This document shows positions 43,842 to 51,621 of a DNA stretch of 58,798 bases, one piece after another. A model generated the notes under the pieces. The model saw only the letters and a list, made by a program, of their open reading frames with translations, was not told where the DNA came from and did no database searches. The stretch is from an uncultured Pelagibacteraceae bacterium (GTDB taxonomy: Bacteria; Pseudomonadota; Alphaproteobacteria; Pelagibacterales; Pelagibacteraceae), in contig CACKBK010000005.1 in NCBI GenBank assembly GCA_902598425.1, forward strand, positions 1-58,798, written 5' to 3'. The position numbers and the translations under genes are program-made. Every line of letters starts with the position of its first letter. Within the stretch, counting starts at the first letter, position 1.

Positions 43842-44831
43842 AGATTTAATTTTATTTACTAGTTCCTGATTAATATTTCTTGGACCTTTATCTAATCTAT
43901 TTTTATGTCGCCTTTCACCAGGAAGTCTAACGCCATCAAAAGATTTCATTTTGTTAAAAAATTCTTCTGAGTGTTTTTGCCAGTCTGTTCCTGCTGTTTT
44001 ATCTGGAGATATTGCTAGTATAAATTCTCCTCCACTGGGCGGACCACCATCATTATTATCTTTAGCCGCTGTTTCAAAACTAAAGTTGTCTCCTACTAAT
44101 GCACCAGCCATTAGCTCTACCATCATTGCTATCGCTGAACCTTTATAACCACCAAAAGGAAGTAGTACACCACCATCAGCTATTGCTCCTGGATCAGTTG
44201 TGTCTTTTCCATCTTTAGTTAAACCCGTTCCCGATGGAACTTTATGCCCTTCTCTTTTTGCAACTTGTACTTCACCCATTGCCATTGATGCGGTTGCCAT
44301 ATCATAAACCACTGGTGTTTTTCCAGGTCTTGGCCAGGCAAATGAAATTGGATTAGTTCCAAACAATGGTTTAGTAGCGCCAGCAGGAGCTACTGCGGGT
44401 TTGTAAGATGTGCATGCAAACGCAACCAAACCATCCTCTGCTAATTTTTCTGTCTCAGGCCACATAGCTGCCATATGATGTGAATTATTTATTGCAAGTA
44501 CTGCCACTCCATTTTCTTTTGCAGCTTTTGCTAATTTAGGTAATCCTTTATTTAAAACTACAGGGGCTAAACAATTATTCCCTTGAACTTTTATTACTGA
44601 TGCTGAAATTTTTTTTATTTCAGGTTTTCCTTTGCCATTAATTTTTCCACTTTTTAAACCACTCACATATGCAGGCAACCTAAACAAACCATGAGATAAA
44701 GATCCATCTCTTTCAGCATTTCTTATTAAATCAGAGAGAATAGATGCTGTTTCATCATCACAGCCATTAGCTAGTAAAGTCTTTTTAGCTAAAACAAAAA
44801 TTTCATCCAATGTAAGGGAAATTGTACTCAT
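43833..44831 (-). CDS. Ldh-family NAD(P)H oxidoreductase
   Basis: This 332-aa protein belongs to the malate/L-lactate/sulfolactate dehydrogenase family (Ldh_2 fold). Blocks are DGSLSHGLFRLPAYVSGL, AINNSHHMAAMWPETE, PLFGTNPISFAWPRPG and FGGYKGSAIAMMVELM. The PLFGTNPISFAWPRPG run resembles delta-1-piperideine-2-carboxylate reductases (DpkA), so an imino-acid substrate is possible. It stands apart from its neighbours in strand and function. Confidence 0.85.
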   Translation of the reverse strand: MSTISLTLDEIFVLAKKTLLANGCDDETASILSDLIRNAERDGSLSHGLFRLPAYVSGLKSGKINGKGKPEIKKISASVIKVQGNNCLAPVVLNKGLPKLAKAAKENGVAVLAINNSHHMAAMWPETEKLAEDGLVAFACTSYKPAVAPAGATKPLFGTNPISFAWPRPGKTPVVYDMATASMAMGEVQVAKREGHKVPSGTGLTKDGKDTTDPGAIADGGVLLPFGGYKGSAIAMMVELMAGALVGDNFSFETAAKDNNDGGPPSGGEFILAISPDKTAGTDWQKHSEEFFNKMKSFDGVRLPGERRHKNRLDKGPRNINQELVNKIKSLS

Positions 44832-44869
44832 CCCATTATTAGATATTATTTATAACTAAAGATCAATTT

Positions 44870-45112
44870 TTATTCTAAATCATTAACGTCATTTTCACTT
44901 ATTTCATCTATAGGTTTATGGATTTTCCAGTTTTGAGTAGATCCATCTATTGATCTAGCAGTTACTACTGTTTCGGTCGGAGGACAATCAGGTTCATGAC
45001 AATTTAATTCTGCAATGCTTAAAATTGTACTTTCTGGTATTTCATATTTATTTATAAAATAATTTTTTAAATTCTGAATTGTTTCTAAATTTGGTTTTTT
45101 TTTATTAAACAT
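44870..45112 (-). CDS. 80-aa protein with Cys-His-Glu...Cys-Pro-Pro motif, last gene of the zinc operon
   Basis: I do not recognise a named family. The protein has no membrane segment. Its centre holds Cys38-His39-Glu40 and Cys43-Pro-Pro (LNCHEPDCPPTETVV), a likely metal-binding motif, and an NWKIHKPI block follows. It lies 3 bases after the WD40 gene and ends the run that starts with znuA, so it is probably made under zinc limitation. A zinc chaperone or sensor partner is possible; this is inference from context. Confidence 0.65.
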   Translation of the reverse strand: MFNKKKPNLETIQNLKNYFINKYEIPESTILSIAELNCHEPDCPPTETVVTARSIDGSTQNWKIHKPIDEISENDVNDLE

Positions 45113-45115
45113 TTT

Positions 45116-46150
45116 TTATTGATCCCAAATTGAAGTCCATAAAGTATTTCCATTCATGTCACCAATAAATATACTTGATTTATCATCAGTCATTGCGATT
45201 GCACTAACTTCAGAACCTGTGAAACTTCTAATTATTATAGTGTTATTTTCATTTTCAATTTGAGATAAAAAAACAGAACCATCACTCAAACCAGCAAAAA
45301 TTGCTTTTTCATCAGGAAATGGTTCTATAAATGTAACTTGTTTATTTCCTATATAAGGAAGACAAATAGGTTTACGTCCCATTGGTCCTTCACCGTCAAA
45401 GGGCCAACATATTGCATCTATCGCTCCTGATGTTGCCAAGTAACTTGTATCACTAATGAATGCAAAACTTTTAACTTTCGAGCCATATCCTGACATAGCA
45501 AAATCAAGCTTATCTTTTAAACGCCAGCAACGAAGTACATTTTCTTGCATAGACGTTACCAAGTATTTACCATCTGGGCTAAAACTCACTTTGTTGTGAG
45601 AACCTTTCCAATCTAATTTTGTTGATTTCCATTTATTACTGTAATCCTTTTTCCAAATTGTAACACCCCCATATCTAGATACAGCCAACCGTCTTCCTTT
45701 AGCATCAAATGCTAAACCTCCAATCGTACTATCATGATTTAAAGATTTTGGTTCTTTTTTATTTTTATCCCAATAATAAACTACCTTACCTGAAGAACAG
45801 ACTAGGTTTCCATTATATGCTGCAACATGATCCACCCATCGTGAACCAAAGTTTGTAATTTCATTTATTTCTCCATTAAGTGAAATTTTTAAAAAATAAC
45901 CATCATCACCACCGGTTAAAATATTATTACCATCCCTTGACATGCAAAGTATAACACCCTTATGAGCCTTTAAAGTTTTGTGTTTTTCTCGAGAACTGAA
46001 AATTCTCACAGTACCATCACCAAAACCAGCAGCTATATTATTACCAATTGAAACCGCGCAGGTTACTGGAACTCCAATTTCTAACTGAATTCCTCTTTGT
46101 TCAAATTTAGTTTTATCTAGCTCTGGAAATTGATTTAAATCAGTTGTCAT
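45116..46150 (-). CDS. WD40-repeat protein in the zinc operon
   Basis: This 344-aa protein is built of WD40-like blades throughout: repeats such as IAAGFGDGTVRIFSS, ILTGGDDGYFLKIS, VSFSPDGKYLVTSMQENVLRCW and IFAGLSDGSVFLSQI recur about every 40 residues, giving roughly seven blades. No signal peptide is seen, so it is cytoplasmic. It overlaps the COG0523 GTPase gene by 4 bases, which suggests that the two work together, perhaps as a scaffold for zinc transfer. Confidence 0.82.
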   Translation of the reverse strand: MTTDLNQFPELDKTKFEQRGIQLEIGVPVTCAVSIGNNIAAGFGDGTVRIFSSREKHKTLKAHKGVILCMSRDGNNILTGGDDGYFLKISLNGEINEITNFGSRWVDHVAAYNGNLVCSSGKVVYYWDKNKKEPKSLNHDSTIGGLAFDAKGRRLAVSRYGGVTIWKKDYSNKWKSTKLDWKGSHNKVSFSPDGKYLVTSMQENVLRCWRLKDKLDFAMSGYGSKVKSFAFISDTSYLATSGAIDAICWPFDGEGPMGRKPICLPYIGNKQVTFIEPFPDEKAIFAGLSDGSVFLSQIENENNTIIIRSFTGSEVSAIAMTDDKSSIFIGDMNGNTLWTSIWDQ

Positions 46151-47121
46151 TCTGATTTACAGGCTTCAAATCCCTCTTTTAAATTCATTGTATCTAAGTT
46201 ACGTCCAATAAACACTAGTCTAGAACTACGTTTTTTATTTTCGGGCCATTTTCCCATAGGAGAAGCATCCATCAACATATGAACACCTTGAAATACATAT
46301 CGATCATTTTCATCTTTAAAATTAAGTATTCCCTTTGTTCTCATAATATCTTGACCTTTTGTCTGTAAAAGTTTTCCAAACCAGTTTTGAAATTTTTCCA
46401 TATCAAGAGGTGTATCAGATACAAATGATAAACTTGTAACATCATCATCATGTTCATGGTCATGATCTGACTCAAGAAAATCTGGTTCTACCTCTAAAAT
46501 ACGTTTTAAACTAAAAGCATCAAGATTAAGAATTTCCTTAAGTGGTGTTCCACATTTTGTAGTTTTAATAATTTTAGCAAAAGGATTAATTTTACGAATT
46601 CTTTTTGTCACTACCTCTATATTCTCATCTTTCACAAGATCTATTTTATTTAGTAATATTACATCACCAAAAGCAATTTGTTCCTCAGCTTCGTGATGGT
46701 CTTCAATTTGTGAGCTTAAATGAACTGCGTCTGCAACTGTAACAATTGCATCTAGCTTTGTTTTATTTGCTACATCTTGATCTACAAAGAAGGTTTGAGC
46801 CACAGGAGCTGGATCTGCTAAACCAGTTGTTTCAACTATAATTGCATCAAGTTTATCAGCTCGCTTCATTAACCCACTAAGTATTCTAATTAGGTCACCT
46901 CTGACTGTGCAGCATATACAGCCATTGTTCATTTCAAAAACTTCCTCGTCAGCATCCACTACAAGGTCATTATCAATACCTTGTTCACCAAATTCATTTA
47001 CAATAACGGCGTACTTCTTGCCGTGCTGTTCTGTAAGAATTCTATTAAGAAGTGTAGTTTTTCCAGCACCAAGAAAACCTGTTAATACAGTGACGGGAAC
47101 CTGTCTGTTGGTTTCTTCCAT
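46147..47121 (-). CDS. COG0523 (CobW/ZNG-type) GTPase, putative zinc metallochaperone
   Basis: This 324-aa G3E P-loop GTPase has Walker A GFLGAGKT at 15-22, the metal motif GCICC at 67-71, NKIDLV for guanine, and a His/Asp patch (SDHDHEHDDD) near 218-228. The C-terminal CobW_C domain is present. COG0523 members next to znu and zur genes hand zinc to client proteins when zinc is scarce. It follows znuA by 8 bases. Confidence 0.9.
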   Translation of the reverse strand: MEETNRQVPVTVLTGFLGAGKTTLLNRILTEQHGKKYAVIVNEFGEQGIDNDLVVDADEEVFEMNNGCICCTVRGDLIRILSGLMKRADKLDAIIVETTGLADPAPVAQTFFVDQDVANKTKLDAIVTVADAVHLSSQIEDHHEAEEQIAFGDVILLNKIDLVKDENIEVVTKRIRKINPFAKIIKTTKCGTPLKEILNLDAFSLKRILEVEPDFLESDHDHEHDDDVTSLSFVSDTPLDMEKFQNWFGKLLQTKGQDIMRTKGILNFKDENDRYVFQGVHMLMDASPMGKWPENKKRSSRLVFIGRNLDTMNLKEGFEACKSE

Positions 47122-47129
47122 TAATTAAA

Positions 47130-48230
47130 TTAACATCCTTTAAAAGATTTTGACATATTGCTAATTAAGTCAAAATATAAATCTTTACCAGGATCAAGAG
47201 TAGCTCCTAATGGATCAATAACCCCTGTTGCAATATTTGTATCTTTTGCAACAGCTTTAATAATATCAGGATTAAATTGAGGCTCTGAGAATACACAGCT
47301 TACTTTATCGTGTTCAATTACTTCTCTAATCTCAGCTAGTTGTTCAGCACCAGGCATTACATCTGTATTAACAGTAAATGCTCCAAGAATATTAACGCCA
47401 AATCTCTTTTCAAAATATTGGTATGCATCATGAAAAACTATGGATTTGAAATCTTTGTTTAATTCAGATTTTACTTTTTTTGTTAGGTTGTCTAAGTCTT
47501 TGTGAGCTTTCTTGAGATTTTTTTTATACTTTGCTTCATTTTCTTTATCATTTTCAATTAAATGCTCAGCCATCTCACTTAAAATTATTTTCGCATTCAT
47601 TGGATCTAACCAAATATGTGGATCAAATTCACCGTGCGCGTGTCCTTCATGACCGTGATCATCGTGGCCATCTTCTTTATGATCATCGTCGTGACCATGG
47701 TCATCGTGATCATCTTCTTTTTTAGCATGATCATCATGGTCATCGTGATCATCTTCTTTTTTAGCATGATCATCGTGGTCATCGTGATCATCTTCTTTTT
47801 TAGCATGATCATCGTGGTCATCGTGATCATCCTTTTTATGTCCATGATCGTCGTGACTGTCAAAAATATTTCTTTCCCTAAATTTTAATTTGGTTAAACC
47901 TTTTATTTCCATTAATTCAATTTTATCAGCTTTTTTTGCAATTGTTTTTAATGGTTTTTCTAAAAAACTTTCAATATCCTCGCCTACCCAAAATATAATG
48001 TCAGCATTTTGAATCATTTTAGCGTGCGATGGCTTTAGTGCAAATCCATGTGGAGAAGCATAACCATCAACGATTAAATCTGGTTTTCCAACCCCATCCA
48101 TTAGATAGCTTGCAAGTGAATGTATTGGTTTTATTGTTGCTACTACTTTAATATCAGCATTTACTGGTACAAAAATAGTTAAGAATGATAGTATTGTTAA
48201 GATAAATGGAAGTTTTTTGATATTTTTCAT
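47130..48230 (-). CDS. znuA: Zinc ABC transporter substrate-binding protein ZnuA
   Basis: This 366-aa periplasmic protein captures zinc for ZnuBC. A signal peptide covers about 1-25. Cluster A-I solute-binding blocks are ATIKPIHSLASYLMDG, FDPHIWLDPMNAK, VFHDAYQYFEKRFG and VFSEPQFNP. A long His/Asp/Glu/Lys loop lies at about 122-205 and includes three 13-residue tandem repeats (see 47699). The loop is the expected zinc-collecting element of ZnuA. It is the first gene of the minus-strand zinc operon, with Zur-box-like sites just upstream. Confidence 0.95.
   Translation of the reverse strand: MKNIKKLPFILTILSFLTIFVPVNADIKVVATIKPIHSLASYLMDGVGKPDLIVDGYASPHGFALKPSHAKMIQNADIIFWVGEDIESFLEKPLKTIAKKADKIELMEIKGLTKLKFRERNIFDSHDDHGHKKDDHDDHDDHAKKEDDHDDHDDHAKKEDDHDDHDDHAKKEDDHDDHGHDDDHKEDGHDDHGHEGHAHGEFDPHIWLDPMNAKIILSEMAEHLIENDKENEAKYKKNLKKAHKDLDNLTKKVKSELNKDFKSIVFHDAYQYFEKRFGVNILGAFTVNTDVMPGAEQLAEIREVIEHDKVSCVFSEPQFNPDIIKAVAKDTNIATGVIDPLGATLDPGKDLYFDLISNMSKSFKGC
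47699..47815. repeat. Three tandem 39-base repeats in znuA
   Basis: Units start at 47699, 47738 and 47777, with a partial fourth at 47816. They differ by only one base in places. Each encodes 13 residues of the type HDDHDDHAKKEDD. The unit length is a multiple of 3, so copy-number change would keep the frame. Confidence 0.92.
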
Positions 48231-48247
48231 ATATGGTATAATTTAAT

Positions 48248-48262
48248 TGTTATAATATAACA
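48248..48262. promoter_or_regulatory. Zur box 1 between znuA and znuC
   Basis: TGTTATAATATAACA is a perfect palindrome around a central A and equals the core of the known Zur consensus (GTTATAATATAAC). It includes a plus-strand TATAAT, so Zur binding would block RNA polymerase. It lies 18 bases upstream of znuA and 39 upstream of znuC. Confidence 0.88.
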
Positions 48263-48265
48263 CTA

Positions 48266-48280
48266 TGTAATAATATAACA
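48266..48280. promoter_or_regulatory. Zur box 2 between znuA and znuC
   Basis: TGTAATAATATAACA has one mismatch to the perfect palindrome of box 1. The centres of the two boxes are 18 bp apart, within two helical turns, which suits paired Zur dimers controlling both operons. Confidence 0.78.
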
Positions 48281-48300
48281 TTTTAAAGTCAAGCAATAAA

Positions 48301-49047
48301 ATGAGTTTAAATAATAATATACTAATAAAGTTAAATAATGCTGGGTACCGTCATAAAAATAAATGGCTTGTTCGGGATGTGTCTTTAATCATTGAAAAAG
48401 GCAAAATTGTAACTCTCATTGGACCAAATGGTTCAGGCAAAAGCACCATTGCAAAAATTGCCCTAGGTATACATAAAAAAATTGATGGCGAGGTTGAAAA
48501 ATATACTGATAAAATTGGCTATGTTCCTCAAAAAATATCAATCGATTGGACATTGCCTCTAAGAGTTCATGATTTTATGTTGCTAACGGAAAACATTGAG
48601 GATGAGGCAGTAAATGAGGCTTTATCATCAACTGGTGTGATAAATCTTAAAGATAAAAATTTAGGTAATTTATCAGGAGGTGAATTTCAAAGAGTTTTAT
48701 TAGCAAGAGCTATTTCAAAAAAACCAGAATTATTAGTTCTTGATGAACCCGTTCAAGGAGTAGATTTTACTGGAGAGATTGCTTTATACGAATTAATTAA
48801 AAAAATCTCTGATGAATTAAATTGTGGTATTTTATTAGTCTCACACGATCTTCATACTGTAATGAGCGCTACTGACCACGTAGTTTGTTTAAATGGCCAT
48901 GTATGTTGTTCAGGATCACCTATAGATGTTGCAAAAAATAATGAATATAAAGCTTTATTTGGAGAAAAAGCAGCTCAAATACTTACAAGATATGAACATA
49001 ATCATGATCATGTTCATACTATTGATGGAGATATAAAAAAAAATTAA
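48301..49047 (+). CDS. znuC: Zinc ABC transporter ATP-binding protein ZnuC
   Basis: This 248-aa ATPase powers zinc import. Walker A is GPNGSGKST at 41-49, the signature is LSGGEFQRVLLARA and Walker B is LLVLDEPVQGVD. The C-terminus ends in a His-rich tail (YEHNHDHVHTIDG). It is divergent from znuA across the Zur boxes and lies 1 base before znuB. Confidence 0.95.
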   Translation: MSLNNNILIKLNNAGYRHKNKWLVRDVSLIIEKGKIVTLIGPNGSGKSTIAKIALGIHKKIDGEVEKYTDKIGYVPQKISIDWTLPLRVHDFMLLTENIEDEAVNEALSSTGVINLKDKNLGNLSGGEFQRVLLARAISKKPELLVLDEPVQGVDFTGEIALYELIKKISDELNCGILLVSHDLHTVMSATDHVVCLNGHVCCSGSPIDVAKNNEYKALFGEKAAQILTRYEHNHDHVHTIDGDIKKN

Positions 49048-49048
49048 C

Positions 49049-49852
49049 ATGCTTGATGATTTTTTTATAAGAGCATTGGTTGCAGGAATTGGTATTGCTT
49101 TTGTTGCTGGTCCTCTTGGTTGTTTTGTTGTTTGGAGAAGATTATCTTATTTTGGAGACACACTTGCCCACTCTGCGTTGCTGGGTGTAACAATTGCTTA
49201 TTCATTAGAATTTAATATTGCTGTTTCAATATTTTTAATTTCGTCAGTAATTGCATTAATTTTAATACAACTACAAAAAAAAACTAATTTACCAAGTGAT
49301 GCATTGTTAGGTCTTTTGGCTCACTCATCTCTAGCAGTTGGGTTGGTTGTGATTGGGTTTTTAACATTCATTAGATTTGATATAATGGGACTATTGTTCG
49401 GAGATATTTTGGCTGTTAGCAAAAAAGATTTAGTGACTATATGGGTTGGAGGAAGCTTAATTTTACTGGTTTTAAGATTAATCTGGAGGCCATTATTTGC
49501 TTCAACTGTAAATTATGAATTAGCAGAAGCAGAAGGTCTCAAACCTGATAGAGCAAAAGCAGTGTTTACAATCTTATTAGCAGCAATAATTGCCATTTCA
49601 ATTAAATTAGTTGGAGTATTGTTGATAACAGGAATGTTAATTATACCAACTGCTATGGCCAGAAACCTTTCAGATAATCCTCAAAAGATGGTTTTTTTTT
49701 CAATTATTGGTGGCTTGTTGTCAGTAGTGATAGGTCTATTTTCATCTTTAGAATTCAACACTCCATCGGGTCCATCAATAATTACTGCTGCATTAGCGCT
49801 GTTTATAATCTCATTACTAAAAATAAAACAAACGATTAAATTGAAAAACTAA
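49049..49852 (+). CDS. znuB: Zinc ABC transporter permease ZnuB
   Basis: This 267-aa membrane protein has about 8 spans and the ABC-3 permease pattern: GPLGCFVVWRRLSYFGDTLAHSALLG near the start and LVGVLLITGMLIIPTAMAR later. It forms the inner-membrane channel of ZnuABC. It follows znuC directly. Confidence 0.95.
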   Translation: MLDDFFIRALVAGIGIAFVAGPLGCFVVWRRLSYFGDTLAHSALLGVTIAYSLEFNIAVSIFLISSVIALILIQLQKKTNLPSDALLGLLAHSSLAVGLVVIGFLTFIRFDIMGLLFGDILAVSKKDLVTIWVGGSLILLVLRLIWRPLFASTVNYELAEAEGLKPDRAKAVFTILLAAIIAISIKLVGVLLITGMLIIPTAMARNLSDNPQKMVFFSIIGGLLSVVIGLFSSLEFNTPSGPSIITAALALFIISLLKIKQTIKLKN

Positions 49853-49867
49853 TGAGGAATCAGTAAA

Positions 49868-50275
49868 ATGAATAAAATGCGCAAAGAACATAATCTTACA
49901 AAAAATCAGAAAATTATTTTTGATTTAATTGATAAATCACCTCAGCCACTTAAGGCCTACTCAATACTCTATAATGTTCAAAAAAAAGGTATTAAAGCTC
50001 CTCTGCAAGTTTATCGAGCATTAGATAAGTTAGTCGAAATAGGTAAAATTCATAAAATTGAAAGTAGAAATGCCTTTATTGCATGTCATAACTCAAGTTG
50101 TCAGGTGGCTAAAGCTACTGCATTTTCAATCTGCGAGATTTGTGAGAAAGTAACAGAAATAAGTAGCGCAGGTCTTTCCAAATACTTAGCAAACTTCAAA
50201 GACAAAGATGGTATGAAATACAGTAAATATAATCTTGAGTTTTTTGGTTTGTGCAAAAAATGCACACTTAAATAA
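49868..50275 (+). CDS. zur: Zinc uptake regulator Zur (Fur family)
   Basis: This 135-aa Fur-family repressor has an N-terminal winged helix (LTKNQKIIFDLI... YRALDKLVEIGKIHKIESRNAFIAC) and structural zinc pairs Cys89/Cys92 (CEIC) and Cys129/Cys132 (CKKC). Cys73-His74 and Cys78 may be regulatory ligands. With zinc it should bind the boxes at 48248-48280 and shut off both operons. It is the last gene of znuCB-zur. TGAGGA is a weak Shine-Dalgarno site before the ATG. Confidence 0.94.
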   Translation: MNKMRKEHNLTKNQKIIFDLIDKSPQPLKAYSILYNVQKKGIKAPLQVYRALDKLVEIGKIHKIESRNAFIACHNSSCQVAKATAFSICEICEKVTEISSAGLSKYLANFKDKDGMKYSKYNLEFFGLCKKCTLK

Positions 50276-50281
50276 AATCAT

Positions 50282-50324
50282 ATCATTAATGATGTTTTTT
50301 TAATAAAGTTAAATCATTAATGAT
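50282..50324. repeat. Two copies of the palindrome ATCATTAATGAT
   Basis: The perfect 12-bp palindrome ATCATTAATGAT lies at 50282-50293 and 50313-50324, with centres 31 bp apart (about three helical turns). The second copy contains the ATG of the next gene (50320). A T-run follows the first copy, which might help end the zur transcript. An operator for the small membrane gene is the other reading. Confidence 0.6.
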
Positions 50325-50658
50325 ATTTTTTACCTTAAAGATTGTTCTTGCTGCAATTATAATTGCCTTTGCTAGTTGGCTTTCGGGTCAAAATCCAAAA
50401 CTTGCAGGTTTTATTATCGCCTTACCACTTGTATCACTCATAGCTATAGCTTTTTCCTACTATGAGCATAATGATATAGAAAAAACAATTCTTTTTACTA
50501 AGAGCATACTAGTAGCGGTAACTGTGAGTTATTTATTTTTTTTACCCTTCTTTTTTGCGAAATCATTTAATATGAATTTCTTCCTAATTTATGGCACAGG
50601 CTTAGGATTTATAGTTGTTGGTTTTTTTATTCATAAATATATAACTAATTTTCTCTAA
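50320..50658 (+). CDS. Small four-span membrane protein
   Basis: This 112-aa protein is nearly all hydrophobic, with about four spans. SWLSGQNPKLAGFIIALPLVS and a later FTKSILVAVTVSYLFFLPFF recall DUF3147/GlpM-like proteins, but I am not sure of the family. No function can be given. The start codon is inside the second ATCATTAATGAT palindrome and no Shine-Dalgarno site precedes it. Confidence 0.6.
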   Translation: MIFFTLKIVLAAIIIAFASWLSGQNPKLAGFIIALPLVSLIAIAFSYYEHNDIEKTILFTKSILVAVTVSYLFFLPFFFAKSFNMNFFLIYGTGLGFIVVGFFIHKYITNFL

Positions 50659-50661
50659 TAC

Positions 50662-50687
50662 TGTTACACCTTAATAAATTTGTAACA
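50662..50687 (+). promoter_or_regulatory. Inverted repeat upstream of the 73-aa membrane gene
   Basis: TGTTACA and TGTAACA are exact reverse complements 12 bases apart. The overlapping stretch TTGTAACATTGATGTAAT has the 11-base spacing of a Pho box but matches the CTGTCAT consensus in only 9 of 14 positions. Because phoB is the next gene, PhoB control is possible but unproven. Confidence 0.35.
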
Positions 50688-50718
50688 TTGATGTAATAAT
50701 TAATAAAAAGGAGAAAAT

Positions 50719-50940
50719 ATGTTTATAAAAAAATATCTAAAGTGGATCAGTACTTTTTTAGTTTTAGTGGGAATACTCCTTACTAATTTAAATATATATC
50801 CATTAAATATATATTTTCATGGATTAGGAGTTGTTGGATGGACTATCGCTGGATTTATAAGCAAAGATAAAGCGATACTAACTAACTTTGGACTACAAAT
50901 ACCATTGTTCTTAATAGGAGTTTATAAAATTATTATTTAA
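50719..50940 (+). CDS. Small two- or three-span membrane protein next to phoB
   Basis: This 73-aa protein has hydrophobic spans at about 9-27, 32-47 and 54-72 and no other recognisable motif. A strong Shine-Dalgarno sequence (AAGGAG) lies 5 bases before the ATG, unusual in this window and a sign of real translation. It shares a TTAA stop overlap with convergent phoB. Function is unknown. Confidence 0.65.
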   Translation: MFIKKYLKWISTFLVLVGILLTNLNIYPLNIYFHGLGVVGWTIAGFISKDKAILTNFGLQIPLFLIGVYKIII

Positions 50941-51617
50941 ACGAGAGAATAACCTGATGATCTAACTGTTCTTATTAACTCTTTTTTACCCTCAATATTT
51001 ATTGATTGTCTAAGTCTTCGTATGTGAACATCAATAGTTCTACTTTCAACGTTCACATTATTAGGCCAAACTATTTCTAAAATTTGATCTCTTGAATAAA
51101 CTCTTTTGGGGTTTGTTAAAAAAAATTCTAATAATCTGAATTCTGTAGGACCAATTTGAATTTCTTTATCTGCTCTAAAAACTCTTTTTTCTATTTTGTT
51201 TAATTTTAAATCATCAAATATTAATTCATTTGCAACAACTTTAGGATCGGATCTTCTTAGAACAGCTTTTATTCGAGCAGATAATTCATTAAAACTAAAT
51301 GGTTTTGTAATATAATCATCTACACCACTTTCTAGACCTTTAATCTTGTCTTCTTCCTCACCTTTGGCCGTAAGCATAATGATAGGAAGGCTCTTAAAAT
51401 TACTGTCTCTTCTAATATTTTTACAGATGTCTATCCCCGATAAATCCGGTAGCATCCAATCTAATAATAATAAATTAGGTTCAAATTTTTTTAATTCTTT
51501 TAAACCTTCATTTCCGTTTAATGATGAAGAGACAACATAACCCTCTTTTTCTAGATTATGTTGGACTAATTGAACTATTGAAGCTTCATCTTCAATAATA
51601 AAAATTTTCCCTTTCAT
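50937..51617 (-). CDS. phoB: Phosphate regulon response regulator PhoB
   Basis: This 226-aa OmpR-type regulator has a receiver domain with phospho-acceptor Asp53 (LLLLDWMLPD), Thr83 and Lys105 (ITKPFSF), and a winged-helix DNA-binding domain with SRTIDVHIRRLRQSI. It activates genes with Pho boxes when phosphate is low. It is the last gene of the pst-phoU-phoB operon, 4 bases after phoU. Confidence 0.95.
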   Translation of the reverse strand: MKGKIFIIEDEASIVQLVQHNLEKEGYVVSSSLNGNEGLKELKKFEPNLLLLDWMLPDLSGIDICKNIRRDSNFKSLPIIMLTAKGEEEDKIKGLESGVDDYITKPFSFNELSARIKAVLRRSDPKVVANELIFDDLKLNKIEKRVFRADKEIQIGPTEFRLLEFFLTNPKRVYSRDQILEIVWPNNVNVESRTIDVHIRRLRQSINIEGKKELIRTVRSSGYSLV

Positions 51618-51621
51618 CTAA

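Noticed and set aside
47699-47831. CRISPR-like repeats
   Set aside because: The 39-base units are directly tandem with no spacers and encode an in-frame metal-binding loop.
47531-47888. Open frames in other readings of the znuA His/Asp repeat region
   Set aside because: They are shadows of a low-complexity repeat: one residue pattern on the coding strand gives long stop-free frames elsewhere. The znuA frame has the family motifs on both sides.
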